The notes under the pieces were generated by a model. The model had not been told where the DNA came from. It did no database searches and was given only the letters and a program-made list of their open reading frames with translations. The translations under genes were made by a program, and so were the position numbers. Shown here in pieces: positions 22,293-34,159 of a stretch of 64,000 bases of DNA. This stretch comes from Fragilaria radians. Taxonomy: Eukaryota > Bacillariophyta > Fragilariophyceae > Fragilariales > Fragilariaceae. The stretch covers positions 251,420 through 315,419 of the forward strand of contig CAAAJI010000003.1 of NCBI GenBank assembly GCA_900642245.1, read 5' to 3'. Each line of letters begins with the position of its first letter. Position 1 is the first letter of the stretch.

Positions 22293-24960
22293 TTATTTCT
22301 TCTTTGAATATTGAATATGCTTTGTTGCCTTTCCAAGCTCAACAGAATTTACTCTCTGTGCAAAGCGAAGAGAGCATAGACTCTCGTGACTGCTGTCATA
22401 TGTCGGACTAAGATTGACAAACATCAGTGCTTTCCCATCACCACTTAGGCAATCTTGAAGCAAATATGTCAACTTAGAATTTCTATACGGAACATGAGAT
22501 GCACCAGTCGCAAGTGCATTGAACACATCGCCAAGACAACTAAGACTTTTATTGATTGCTTGAGTCTCTCGAAGACGTTTTGTGTCGGTTCCGGCACCAC
22601 TCCTGTCTAATCTTTCGCTTCCAGCAAGATCGCATAAGTTGAGGGCTCCATGAACAAAAGCACCGCTGTCTTCATTGTAGCCACGAAGATGGAGCATGAA
22701 CACTGAGTGACTTCGAGAGCTTTGTGCATTCATTTTAGTGCTCGCCACAGATCGTGATCTAGAAGCGCATTCCATCAGGGCATCAAGCTGTTGTAAGCCA
22801 GAAAGTGAATCCATAGTGTCGATTGTGACCTCAGTCAAGTTTTCCACGTAGCTTTTACCTTCACGATCTCGTTTGATTGCCAATTTCGGAGATTTATCTC
22901 CTTTTCCGCTGTCATCTTTCATCATATGTAGAAGATCTTTTATTTCCTCGTTATAAATTTCTAGAAAGCTGGCAGACATTTTGAAGTCCCATTTCTGACT
23001 TTGCAAGCTCTTTGCCTGTTCCAATATTTTTTCAACGGCGCGAGGAATGATTCCTCTCATTGCGCCATTGCCACTCCCTTGCATTGTATGCGTCTTCCCA
23101 GATCCAGTTTGCCCGTAAGAGAAAAGGCAAACATGATAGCCATCTAGAGCGCTTTGCACAAAATCTGAAACTTCATCAAAGACACAGTCTTGACCAGCAG
23201 AAGGACGAAACACTTTATCGAATTTAAATGTGTGATCTCCGCCCCCGCGACGATCAACAATTGACAGCGTTTCACCGTCAGGGCAGGCTTCTATAGAAGA
23301 GTCAAGTTGTTCCCCATCACCAGGTAAGAACGGGCGAGTCCTCACAAAAACACGTATATTTCCACGAAGCTCTTGGATTCGATTATGCATTTGTCGACGA
23401 GCGATTTCACCCTTCACAAGGAGGGCTTCAAGCTCTTCAATTCGTCGATCCCGCTCTTCTATGCGAGCTCTCAATACTGCTTCATCTTCCTCATCCGAAT
23501 TTACGAGGACCTTGTCGTCGTCTACCACTTTAGCTGCTCGAGTTCTCAGAACACTCATTTCAAAATGAAGTGCTGCAATTTCCTTTTTATGCTTTTCATA
23601 GTCCGCGTCTTTTGTTGCCTCGTTTCGAGCTTTAGTCGCAGCAAGTTCAGAACAGACAGCGTTTAGCTGCGCTGCAGTGGCAATATGTTCCTGTGTCAAA
23701 ACCTCGAGTTTTATTTCTGCTTCCTTAGAACTTGACTTTGATGCGGCAAGCTCCTCATATTCAGCTTGTAATTCATCAAATGAACGTAAAACCGAGTCCA
23801 ACTCAATTTTAGTCGCATTAACTTCTTTTTCCACAGAAACCTTTTCAAGGCGAAGAGATTTGATTTCCTCTTCGGCAGCATTGAGCTTTTCTTTCAGCTC
23901 AGTAACATCCCGATCATTTTGTAAGTGACGTGACCAAGTACTATTATCGTTTGTCTTTACTGAACTCTCAGCTTTACGAATTGCAAATTTAAGTTTTGTG
24001 CATTCTTCTTCAAGAGAGTCGCACTTCATGACTAAGTCACGATATCTTTCGTCTGCCTCAAGCGATGCTTGCCTAAGCTCATCGATCTCTTGAACGTATC
24101 GAGATTGTTCCTTTATCCAAGTATCCTCTTTCTGTCGAAAGCGAGCTTCCATGGGCGCCATCGACATGGATAATTGCATCTTTTCTTTTTCTAAACGATC
24201 AATTCTTTGTTGCTGTTCCAGGATGGTCGACCGAAGTCCAGCACCTTCAACAGTACCAAGCTCCTCATCAGGTTCTCTTCTCTGAGGAGTTGGTGCTGAC
24301 GACGATGAAGATTGACTCAATGGTACTAATAAGACAGTGTGATACACAGTTAGGCCCATGATCATTGTTTACACACATATTCACTTAATCGGTTCACTTA
24401 CAATCTGAATCTCTATTATCTTGGGAGGCACCTTCTCTAGATTGGTGATGATTTCCGCCTACAGAAAAACTCCTACGTCTGGCACCTCCCGCAGTACCGC
24501 CTAAGCGACGAGAAAAGGATGGGGTTCCAGTTGAGATGTTTATCGTCGACATCGCTCTGCTGTAATCGCCGGTATCCTCATCGTCGTTAGAAGCGATACA
24601 AGATCGAGTTGATGGTGGTAACAAAGGAGGGCGAGAAAATGAGCTCTCGTCAGTGTTTTGCTGCAACAGCTTTTGTTGTTTCCTCATGCGATACCGCTCC
24701 AACGCCGTTGTTCCTTCTGTAGATGCAAATGCTATATATTGTGTGTTTTCAACATCTTCACGCTCTCGTTTATGCTGGGCTATCGCTTCATCGTTTTTTG
24801 TCTGACGTCGCCAATCATCCAACAGAGCACGCCGATCTTTCACTGGAGTTTCTTTGGCAACCAAAGCAGCGCCACCTAAAGATTGTCTTCTGGTTCGAAT
24901 GTTTACACGGGATGATGCATCACGAAGAGCTGGTCCAACAAGAGAGGGTCTGCTCGTCAT
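22293..24960 (-). CDS. kinesin-14 (C-terminal motor kinesin), two exons
   Basis: Exons are 24402-24960 and 22293-24325. The 76-bp intron (GTAAGT...TTAG) joins 'NRDSD' to 'LPLSQSS'. The protein has 863 aa. The N-terminal about 215 residues are basic, Ser/Arg-rich and presumably bind microtubules (RTRRQSLGG, RRRSFSVGG). A coiled coil follows (about 217-505). The motor domain is C-terminal, preceded by the kinesin-14 neck 'RRQMHNRIQELRGNIRVFVR'. The P-loop GQTGSGKT is at about 591-598, followed by switch I 'NAQSSRSH', switch II 'DLAGSE', 'NKSLSCLGDVFNAL' and 'PYRNSKLTYLLQDCL'. Kinesin-14s move towards microtubule minus ends and organise spindles (Ncd/KIFC1 type). All nucleotide-binding motifs look intact. 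Confidence 0.92.
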
Positions 24961-26665
24961 TCTGAAGTTTCGTTTTTCGACCTATTTCAATAAACGAAAA
25001 AGTGGGACATTTAATATGAATGTGAGTGAGCAAGAGACCAAAAAAACGGGAATTTGGATCTCTACATAATATCGTTGGCGAAAATGTTTTGCCGTTTGTC
25101 AGTTATTTTTAAGATTACTCTTGTGCTTCTGGCATAAAGTTTCGAGTTAATGTTATTTCATTTTATATAATGCAAACGAGTCTCAATCAAAAGATCCTTC
25201 CATATCCTTCTGTTAAATTCTTTCCCATCATGGTAAAACTATCAGACCTCGACAATTTTTACTATGCTCTGAGTGAATGAAAATATCCTCTATTCATAGA
25301 CTTTTCTTTCAAGCAATAAATGGAAGTTTTTTGATGGGCAACAGGTTAGTCCATAATTTTGTGGACACCATCAAGCCTTCATATCTGACAAACATTGTTA
25401 AGGTAATCATTTTTGTATTTCTCTTTTCAACATTCATATGGTGTTCAACATGCTTTGGTGAGATATAATGAGATATCACCATATAGTTAAAACAACAGCG
25501 TAGCCAAAACGAAACTATTCAAAGTAAAACGTTTGAAAGCTGTAATTTATGAACTCTTATCAAAATGGCAATTGATGTTTTTTTAAATAAGGAAGCAAAA
25601 AGATAAAATCATTCATATGCACTAAAAGCAGCGTAGTAATTAGTCATGATTAGGATGCCTACTACATTTAACCTCTTCCTATTGAATTTGTTTTAGAACG
25701 TGTAGTTCACTAGTAAAATCTACTGTTCCTTTGGATTACCATAGAATTCTTCCAATATACATTTAGTTAATACTTAGCGTAAAAAACGCTTAACGATTTC
25801 ATCTTTATCATATTCCTATATTTGATGTACATCACTTTCTCCTCTTCGAATTTTTACTTTTTCAATGCAGGGAAAGGTTTAGGTGATGGCTGTAACGGAA
25901 TTTGATCAACGAACAAATAGTTGTAGTAAAATATGCAACGCTCGTGAAGTTGTAGGCTGATGATAAAAGCCTCTATCCTTGCTCCTCGAGTAACTTTGCA
26001 GTAGGAAAAATTTGGATTGTGCTTTATAAGACTTTATAAAATAAAAATAATGTAATACACACATGATACCAGGACACCCCGAATGTGGCATTTTGCTATA
26101 AACCCTTACACAGATAAGCACGTTCATTAAAGCTTGACGATCATAATCCAAAACGTCTATGCTTCGATATCAGAAAAAAATCGAAATGATAACTCCTTTT
26201 CACCAACATCAAGTCTGAAAAATGACAATGGGAGCAAATTGGTATGAGTATACCTGTTGGGAAGAGTAAATCAAGGGGTACAGACAAAAAAACAGTCTAT
26301 TCATGGAAAGATAGGCATTTTTTAAATTATTGTTAGTACGACTACCAAACATATATATATAAACTATAATTTAATGAATAAGGAATGCTGGGTAGAGATA
26401 ATAAATCCCAAGATGCCTTCCTATGGATAATTTGGTTCTGGTCCCAAGTATGAGCATTAACAGGGGTAATAATCATCCATTTCCAATGCGAATCAAAAGA
26501 AATACATCAGATTCTGTAGAAAACTGTCGTAAGTCACTATAACGAAAAAAGAGCGTCTCAAAATTGTGACAAATAATGATGTTAAGGTACAAGAAACCAT
26601 TTAAGAAAACGGCATGCTGCTTTTTCAAGGTCACCCTCTTTTTTTCAAGGTTACCCATGTGAATT
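24961..26665. other. intergenic, no gene seen
   Basis: 1.7 kb AT-rich spacer between kinesin-14 and the thioesterase. Only frames of 60-81 codons occur, and none has a motif. A short (at)n stretch lies at 26351-26362. Confidence 0.5.
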
Positions 26666-27673
26666 TCAATCACACTGAAATTTCTTTGTCATCCATTCGG
26701 GAATTGATGTAGGCTGCTTAGTGCTTGCATCCAGAGTCATCAGCACCACAATGGCTTGTGCAACTCGAAGATAATTTCCTGACGAATCTTCAGCGCATAA
26801 AGTGTGAAAAAATTGCATAATTCCCCTTCGCTTGAGTTGAATAGATGTTCTAACTATGACTTCAGTTCCTGGTCCACATAAGGCGGCATCGTTGCGAACC
26901 AAAGAGGCTTCATCGATGCTAATTACCACAAATATTTTCCCATCCCTTTCTTGTAATAGACGAAGGATATCGGGACCACCGAGGGAATTTGACCGTGCCC
27001 GTTCGAATGGATTCATAACATTGCGAAGTGGTATCCTCTCTGAAAGGTGTAAATCGAACTCATCGCGGTGAAGAACAAAGCGTTCATCTAGAGTTGGTAA
27101 GTTTTTAATAGATGGGGTGATTGGTGGCATATATGGTAGTTCATGTCCAATTGAAATTAGAGCTGAATTAAAGACTGCTCCATTTGTTTCATCAATGATT
27201 TCCATTTCCCAAATCTCCTCCGCTTGCGAAACGCTTTTTCGCGTTCCAGTCACCAAGAAGCGTCCTCCAAGCCTGTTCGCTTTCTTAAACCGTTGAGTAT
27301 TTACTCTGATTATGGACCAGTTATCTGTAGAGAGGAAATTACTAACCCCAGGATTGGATTTTCCGAAGGAGTACAGAGCTCTTTCGTAAGAGCGTATGTA
27401 ATTTGCATTGTATACAACTCCATATGCATCCGTATCTTCAATATACACTTGCATCGGTGAAGATAATAGTTTGACTTCTTGGAGAGGCACTGTCGTTTGT
27501 TGTATAGCGCTAGTGCACCTTCTTCGGACATCGGAGTTGGTAAAAAAGGCTTCACTGGAATCATGAGTGAGCATAAGGAACAAGCTGAAAGCATTGCAAA
27601 GAAGGATTGACATTCTTTGAATCATACAAATGGATATGTTTAGTTTTTGTGACAAGATTTTATAAATCGACAT
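26666..27673 (-). CDS. double-hotdog acyl-CoA/acyl-ACP thioesterase, probably organelle-targeted
   Basis: 335 aa from the ATG at 27673; one more codon upstream is GTG. The first hotdog domain (about 72-190) has the YbgC/4HBT signature 'VYIEDTDAYGVVYNANYI' with the catalytic-type Asp and the 'YxxSYERAL' helix. The second domain (about 215-330) is degenerate: 'GIMQFFHTLCAED' and 'YLRVAQAIVVLM' fit the hotdog strand pattern, but the signature is absent. A hydrophobic N-terminal stretch (MSILLCNAFSLFLML) is followed by 'DSSEAFFTNSDVRRR'. This resembles the signal peptide plus ASAF-type cleavage site and basic transit peptide used for diatom plastid import. The activity (hydrolysis of acyl thioesters) follows from the family; substrate and plastid location are inference. 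Confidence 0.78.
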   Translation of the reverse strand: MSIYKILSQKLNISICMIQRMSILLCNAFSLFLMLTHDSSEAFFTNSDVRRRCTSAIQQTTVPLQEVKLLSSPMQVYIEDTDAYGVVYNANYIRSYERALYSFGKSNPGVSNFLSTDNWSIIRVNTQRFKKANRLGGRFLVTGTRKSVSQAEEIWEMEIIDETNGAVFNSALISIGHELPYMPPITPSIKNLPTLDERFVLHRDEFDLHLSERIPLRNVMNPFERARSNSLGGPDILRLLQERDGKIFVVISIDEASLVRNDAALCGPGTEVIVRTSIQLKRRGIMQFFHTLCAEDSSGNYLRVAQAIVVLMTLDASTKQPTSIPEWMTKKFQCD

Positions 27674-28864
27674 CACCTATTGTTGGATGTCGTCAAGCAG
27701 TGCTAAAAATTACGGCTGATAAAAATTCCGATAAAATTATGACGCACTGATTTTTTGACGTTTATTCTATGAACCATTAATTATACCTTTTCCGATAACG
27801 TCTTATATTCGCGCACATGATTTTATGACTTTGACTTTATGTTCCATGAAGCAAGTGGTTAACATAATAATGCAGTTCACAAACTGCTTCTTCTTATTGA
27901 TCACCAAGTCCCGAAGTGTCTCTGGTTAGTGGGGAAAATTATCATCTACTCAACAGGTATATGTCCCTTGATCTTTTGTTGAACTGTCAAGTTTTTTTTA
28001 ATTGAAAATGCCATTCAACCATGCTCGTCTTAAAAAGATCAACGGAAGTCATCTAAGCTTGTAAAGAATGGTCATGATTCAGATGCGCTCTGTTTTGAGA
28101 ATATAAAGCCACCTTGATTCCTGAAATCATGCAAAAACTAGAACTTGGGAAAATTCAAACTTAGCAAACAGAATCCAACGTGAGCCGGAAAATAGTCAGG
28201 TTTTAACATCTTGAGAGGTTTGGGAAAGTAAGTCTGAGACAAAATGCAGGCCATCACCAAAATCATTTTAATAAGAAAAGCTTATTGAAAAAATGCTGCA
28301 TTTGATCTATGAGTATATTGAAAGATCTTGAATCGTATCTATTAGCCAATCTCAAAGCTTGATACGTGACTTAGATTCCTTAACGCAAAAATATTTCCTT
28401 CCTATTCGTTTCTCCAATTAAGAAAAGTTGATGACATAAACTATTGATAACATTTTCACATCTGCTCATTGCCTGTTAAATCTTTCCTCTACCATTCCTT
28501 TAAGCAAGGGCAGAATTATGCTAGATATAGAATTGCACCTTCCATTCACTGTTGCTTACAGGATGTAGCTCCTTAGTCTGTTGTCTTCGGCAAGCCAATC
28601 GTTCAATGAATACCTACCTACTTTCTAGAAGAGCAGAAATAAGTGGTGTATAGTGTAGCGCGAAACCTGTTACGCTAATAATTAATTTTGCCTTTTATTT
28701 TATGTGAAGTTTCTTCTATTCGGTGCTCCCTTTTGAAATATTGCGAACCGTAGAATGAATTGAATTCCAAGTCCAAAGATATGGTTCCTATGAAGTCAAG
28801 GAATATTACTTGATTTATCGATGTTTATGCCGTAATTTGATGCGAGATGTAGCAAAGACAGGTT
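27674..28864. other. intergenic, no gene seen
   Basis: 1.2 kb of AT-rich sequence upstream of the thioesterase and downstream of the SLC35B-like gene. It has no frame over 60 codons and no recognised repeat. Confidence 0.55.
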
Positions 28865-30247
28865 CTAGTTTTCATTTTCTTTCGTGTTTTCGCCGATCAA
28901 TGCCTCAGTGAGATTTTCTTCATCGTCTACATCATCGTGCTCCGATTGCTTTAATTCCGTTTTCTGAGCACGCTTCCTCTCCTCTTTTTCATGAATTTTT
29001 ACTAGGGAATGTATCATTAATCCTCCCAGAACAAGTACTGCCCCAAACACATAATACCACGAGAACACCTTCGGAAATAGAATAAAAGATAGTATCAAAG
29101 TCATCCCTTTCCGCGCTGTTGCGAGTACGACAGCCGCAACGCCACCAAAACGCTTTACCACAGTCATGTGTAATGAGATAGCAATGTAAGCGATGAAAGT
29201 GTAAACGGCCATATAGAGGGCTAGCTGATGATCACCAATGGCGTGCTTTATGATTCCCACTAAATCTCCACTCAAATAGGTTGTAAGCGTCATACAAATA
29301 AGAGTGAATAAGTTGGTGTAAAATGTTACCTCCAGTCTTGATGAGCCGAGTCTAAAAAGTCTTTCCTGAGCATTCGGTAGGACAGCATCAGCACAAACAC
29401 TTAAGAAGACTAAAACCAAGCCGACGGGATGGAAGCTTGGCGTGGAAGTCCAATCTGCAGCCGCAAAAAGAACCAATCCCGTGCATACAGCTAGAGCGCA
29501 GGAATATTCAAAAGATGAAAACACTTTTTTGTTTAACAATGATGCAACCATCATTGTTGGGATCAATTTGCATGATCTAAAAACCACTTTTGTGGGGAAA
29601 TTAATGTAGTTCAAAGCCATGTTTGAAAGAGCCGAGGACGACAGCAAGCAAAATGTCAAGAGAGGATATGCACTTATTGGGGCAATGCGTTCTGTTTCCT
29701 TCGCAATAAAACTCCTCTCAATATAGGAACATATGCATACTCTACCAATGACCCCAGAGGTATCATGATGACGATATGCAGAAAATTGAAAAGAAAGAGA
29801 TTTTCGTCAAGTCATATTGTTAGAGCAAGTTATGAGAAAAAGAATTAAGAATTCTTCAAATTGTTTGTCAAAGGAAGGATGCTTTCCAACTCACCCAAAG
29901 ACTTCCATGTATCCAAGCATAACTCCAAAGTTAAATCCCGGTATTTTCATCATGGCCTCTTGTAAGACATTATGTATCCCGAAGAAAAGAAAGACACCAC
30001 TTCCTAAGATAGCAAATTGAATGGATGTAGGGAGAGTATCGAGAACCGGGCGGGACGTTCTTGATGAAATTTTGTTCGGACCCTCCATGGCACTATCTTT
30101 GTCAACAACCATTTTGATACTATTGGGAAGCCAACAAATCGTGATGTCTGTAAGTCTCCCGATTATGACGCCGACGCATGCCTGGAAATGACTTTTGCTG
30201 CGACTTTTCAACCATTCGAATTGTATTTTCTTCTTTTCTGGTGACAT
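28865..30247 (-). CDS. SLC35B-type nucleotide-sulfate/nucleotide-sugar transporter, two exons
   Basis: Exons are 29895-30247 and 28865-29741. The 153-bp intron (GTGAG...GTAG) joins 'GYMEVFG' to 'VCICSYIERSF'. The protein has 409 aa. About ten hydrophobic segments fit the drug/metabolite transporter fold. Family motifs include 'LNYINFPTKVVFRSCKLIPTMM' (split here as LNYINFPTKVVF and RSCKLIPTMM), 'LSVCADAVLPNAQE' and 'GVAAVVLATARKGMTLILSF'. These are closest to the PAPS transporters SLC35B2/B3 and the related UDP-galactose transporters. The acidic/basic C-terminal tail is cytosolic (KEERKRAQKTELKQ). Such carriers bring PAPS or UDP-sugars into the Golgi for sulfation or glycosylation. The exact substrate is not decided by the sequence. 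Confidence 0.85.
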
Positions 30248-30939
30248 GAAGCAGTTAAATTGAAAGTGGAACACGTTTCATTTATATTCTGATGACGTGC
30301 ACACAAGAAGAATTGGGCACAAGGTAACACTGTTTTTTTACACGACAGGGGATAAAAAAGTGACAACATTCCTACTGTCTGAAATGTTAGTACAAACCAA
30401 CTCAGTAATCACATGTATGCGGTATAATCATCTAGTGAATTTCAATGCTCGGATCTTACGGTATCCTTTACACAATTGTTCGTTATGTTAAGGGTTTGAG
30501 GTGTGAAACTATTATCTATGCATTCCGTTCACGTTTTTGGTCTGAAGGTCCGGATTCAATACGCCACTTAGTAAACATTAACTGGAGCATGCTAGTTGAA
30601 CGTTACCCCTATTGGCTTTCAGATCAACTTTTAGACGTGCTTCACAATAATTCAAAGTATTTCTTAAGACCCTTGATAGTGTCTTTGGCCTTTCCAGCAA
30701 GAGAGTTGATCTTCAACCAAATTAAGATGTGATTGAAGGCAATCAAAAATAAATGAGATTTCTGCACAACTGATTGAATAATACAATTAAATATCATCAA
30801 TGTTAACTATGCAGATTCATTCATTCTCCTAAATTTCCAATAGGCACTTTTTGATTTTAGCAGACTCCAGTGTCGGAAATCATTTGCCTTGAATGCTTTA
30901 TTGCTCTATTTAGAAATCTTTTCATATCCTTAGAGCTAA
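30248..30939. other. intergenic, no gene supported
   Basis: A 95-codon frame (30445-30732) ends in LVSLAFPARELIFNQIKM but starts with a non-ATG codon and has no motif. No gene is called. Confidence 0.45.
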
Positions 30940-31170
30940 TTGAGAGGTTGCCAATTTGCTTCTCTGACATGTCTTACTTAAAAAAATGAAAGTCTAAAAA
31001 GGAAAGTGTTGAAGTGTGTGTAAACGTGGAAAATGCAGTTCTCAACTGCCACCAGCTTGAGAGGTTGCCAATTTGCTTCTCTGACATGTCTTACTTAAAA
31101 AAATGAAAGTCTAAAAAGGAAAGTGTTGAAGTGTGTGTAAACGTGGAAAATGCAGTTCTCAACTGCCACC
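30940..31170. repeat. 117-bp-period tandem duplication, two copies
   Basis: Copy 1 is 30940-31053 and copy 2 is 31057-31170. By eye they are identical over 114 bp and are separated by the three bases agc. Identity implies a very recent event or an assembly duplication. The unit has no open frame of note. Confidence 0.93.
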
Positions 31171-32111
31171 TAGCAGGAAGTTCACAGACTCTAATTGATA
31201 GGATTACCAGGTAAGTAAACTAACATGAATGTTTTTGTAACTCATTATAAATACAAATCCGGAATTGAAAGTATCGATTCTTCCCTCAGCTGTTATGTTA
31301 AATATTTGTTACTCTTCCATGCGTTCCTTACGACAAGAATTATGCACCTTGAGTTCAAATTTCGTTTTGTCAAGGTTAAAGATGTCTTTACCCATATCAT
31401 TCATTGTCTTTTGGAGATCCAGTGTATGTCTCGCCATCGCTCTTACTGCTTTGCGGTATGCTTCATTCGCTCTTGAACCTAGATTTTAAGAACAATCTTA
31501 CCGAGATTGAAACCAGTAGGAGAAGAAGCTGAAGAATTTGAAGGTTACTAGTGTGGAGGGACTGAAATTAATGCATAATTGTTTTCGTTGCTCGCCATAT
31601 AACGACAAGAATGGAGTTAATGATGAGTGAGCACAAATAATCTTCATTCCGAAAAGAACTAAAGGAAATTCTATTAAATCTGAAGAAAATGGTCATAGTT
31701 TAGATGTGTACAAGTTCGGAGATTTTTTTCAGAATTATTGCCTAGTTTCAAAAATCATTTGACGGCCGTTACTGATCGGATAGTGCTAAGTACCTTGTAT
31801 GTGCTTTGAAAAAATCTAAGTCATAGTATTTTCAGGATTTGTGAGAAAAATGATTTGCAGTAAATATTGCCTCCAATTTCCATTTACTGGCCCAAAAAAT
31901 CCGAATCGCATGGTTGCATGCCTTTCATTCATGGTAGTAGATGATGAAAGCAGAAATATCTTGAGCATGCAATAAATAACTAAAATAAATGCCGGGATAT
32001 GGTAACGGAACAAAATTTCGCGAGAAAAACTTGATGATCTTAAACAATCGGATTGAGGCTCAAAGAATTTATATAATAACTGTTTTCACGAGGAAGTCAC
32101 TAACGTAAGCA
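31171..32111. other. intergenic, no gene seen
   Basis: 0.9 kb. Frames of 74 and 83 codons overlap at 31225-31489 and have no motif. No signal-peptide exon for the following gene was found here; there is an in-frame stop directly before its ATG. Confidence 0.45.
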
Positions 32112-33809
32112 ATGACAGAGCTAGATACGAAGCAAAGACTAAAACTTGCAGGCAACGAATTTACCGTTACCAGCCTGGAAGTCGAAGATGGCCGCCATTG
32201 GAATCGAATGCTGAGGGTGATTGAAGAATTCAGCATCACTCATTCCCCCACTTTCAATCCAACCGATGCGCCAATTAAGTTTCAGCCATTGGAATCTACG
32301 TCACCCATTCATTTGTCAAATCAACCTAGTACACTCATAGCACCAATTGTCATGCTGCCATCGTCCTACAATTTGTCCCCTTCTCAAACCCCCTCAACAA
32401 TGGATTCCCCGATTTCGGGTAGAAATCCTAGTCATCCTACACCTAACATATTTTCTCCAATGGATTCGAACACATCTTCAGATTTCCCTTTCACGATGTA
32501 TCCTACTTTCAATCCATCGAGTTTCTCTCGTGGGTGGAATGACTCAAACTCTCCAAATGGCGATGCGAGTGCTGGGTTAGACAATGATATCACAATCCCT
32601 CCTACATTCAGCCCGACAAATGTTCCATCACAAATTATTAACATTGTCGAAAAACCTTTAGTTACATCACCTTCGACCGACAGCAGTGTAAAGAATCCAT
32701 CTGATATTCGAACAAATTTTCCTACATTTCATCCATCTAGCATGGATGAGCATACGGAAAATAACCAGTCTTCGCCTAACGAGAAGACTAGAAATCCAAC
32801 AGCCTATGATACTACATTCAATCCTTCGAGCTCCAGTGATCCAATAAAGCAACCCAGTCTGAGCCCATCTTCATCAGATGGTGATACAAAAACTCCTTCA
32901 TTCACGGATACTACAATCCCTCCGACCTTTCATCCTTCCAGCGATCTGCTACCCTCAAATAATGAACCTGAATCAAGCTCCACTGCGCCGAACGATGATC
33001 TATCCGATGCAAATCTCTCAATCTCTCCCACCTTCAACCCGACAAGTTTTCCGTCGAAATCTATGGAAAATCCTGCAAAAGGCTCAAACTCTCCAAGCAC
33101 TCCCTCTGATATGGATGGAACAGCTCCCGCAACATTTAACTTAACAAGCTCTCCAACAAAATCTAAACATCCGAGCTACTCCCCGTCGAAATCACGAACT
33201 CCTACAGGTTCAAGCATTCCAAGTCAGATACCTACGTTCTCTTCTTCACCTTCTTTCTTTCCATCATTTCTGCCTTCCGAAATTCCCTCCGGAAGTTTGT
33301 CGCCATCGACAGGAGCTCCAACATTTTTCTCGTCGTCACCATCATCCTATTTCCTCCCATCAAAAAACGAAACAAGTCCCATGATATCTTTTTCTCAAGC
33401 GCCTACTCCAAGTATACAGCTTATGCCAGCTTTGCCGAACAGTATACCTAAATTTTCGCCATTTCCTCAGTATAATTATACCAACATTCCGATTACAACA
33501 GAAGTGAATGCAACGGTGACTCCTTCGTCGAACTCAAGTTTATCTAGTTCGTCATCACAATTAGGCGTCGGAGCTATTGCTGGTATTGGGGTCGGATCAG
33601 GACTTGCCTTTCTGACTGCAGTTTATCTCATGGTTAAAGTATCATCGTCGACTGCTGCAGTTTCCGCATCTACCGCAGGTACTTCAAGTGCATCTGCTTA
33701 CGCTAGAGGAGCAGCTGCAACACCGATTATTGCAAGTACTGAAGTTGTTTCGACATCTGCTGCCGCTCTTGCACCTGCAGGACTCGATGAGGAAGAAAGC
33801 TGGGCCTGA
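32112..33809 (+). CDS. Pro/Ser/Thr-rich surface protein with repeated PTFxP motif and a C-terminal membrane span
   Basis: 565 aa, one exon. Residues about 45-480 are Ser/Pro/Thr/Asn-rich and contain about ten variants of a 'PTFNPT-xxPS' motif spaced roughly 20-45 residues apart (for example SPTFNPTDAP, YPTFNPSSFS, PPTFSPTNVPS, FPTFHPSSMD, SPTFNPTSFPS). One strongly hydrophobic segment (about 486-508, LGVGAIAGIGVGSGLAFLTAVYLMV) is followed by an Ala/Ser-rich tail ending DEEESWA. PTxxP-rich repeat proteins are common in diatom secretomes and may be heavily O-glycosylated. A cell-surface or wall role is inference. There is no signal peptide at the ATG and an in-frame stop lies just upstream, so either an exon is missed or the protein is tail-anchored. 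Confidence 0.72.
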   Translation: MTELDTKQRLKLAGNEFTVTSLEVEDGRHWNRMLRVIEEFSITHSPTFNPTDAPIKFQPLESTSPIHLSNQPSTLIAPIVMLPSSYNLSPSQTPSTMDSPISGRNPSHPTPNIFSPMDSNTSSDFPFTMYPTFNPSSFSRGWNDSNSPNGDASAGLDNDITIPPTFSPTNVPSQIINIVEKPLVTSPSTDSSVKNPSDIRTNFPTFHPSSMDEHTENNQSSPNEKTRNPTAYDTTFNPSSSSDPIKQPSLSPSSSDGDTKTPSFTDTTIPPTFHPSSDLLPSNNEPESSSTAPNDDLSDANLSISPTFNPTSFPSKSMENPAKGSNSPSTPSDMDGTAPATFNLTSSPTKSKHPSYSPSKSRTPTGSSIPSQIPTFSSSPSFFPSFLPSEIPSGSLSPSTGAPTFFSSSPSSYFLPSKNETSPMISFSQAPTPSIQLMPALPNSIPKFSPFPQYNYTNIPITTEVNATVTPSSNSSLSSSSSQLGVGAIAGIGVGSGLAFLTAVYLMVKVSSSTAAVSASTAGTSSASAYARGAAATPIIASTEVVSTSAAALAPAGLDEEESWA

Positions 33810-34130
33810 ATTTCATTTCAGCTCTTTCTTTATCATCCAGCATATCTGTGTTTCTGTTTCACTGTCCTCAAAGACAAACCTCTCTTGGAAGTTTGCTCTT
33901 TTTTAATGGACGTTCACTCGAGACATCTAGCAGGGCTTGAGGTGACAGCAAGGATCATATTCATAAAAGTTTGTCAGAATATTCAAAGTTTTTCAAAGAG
34001 TCTCTATTCATATGTCTTTGACAAAGGTATTAGGTTTAACTGTGTAGTCAAATGTGTTTGAGAAAAATTTTGTTAATTCAGGTTAGTTTTTGAAAACATT
34101 TTTTAACTTCACACATTCGTTTCAGCGCGT
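33810..34130. other. intergenic between the PTF-motif gene and the hAT fragment
   Basis: 320 bp holding the 3' UTR of the surface protein gene. Nothing else is seen. Confidence 0.5.
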
Positions 34131-34159
34131 ATTTGCTACATTTTTTTTCATTGCATCTA

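Noticed and set aside
30445..30732. 95-codon frame on the + strand
   Set aside because: Non-ATG start, no motif, no intron-exon support.
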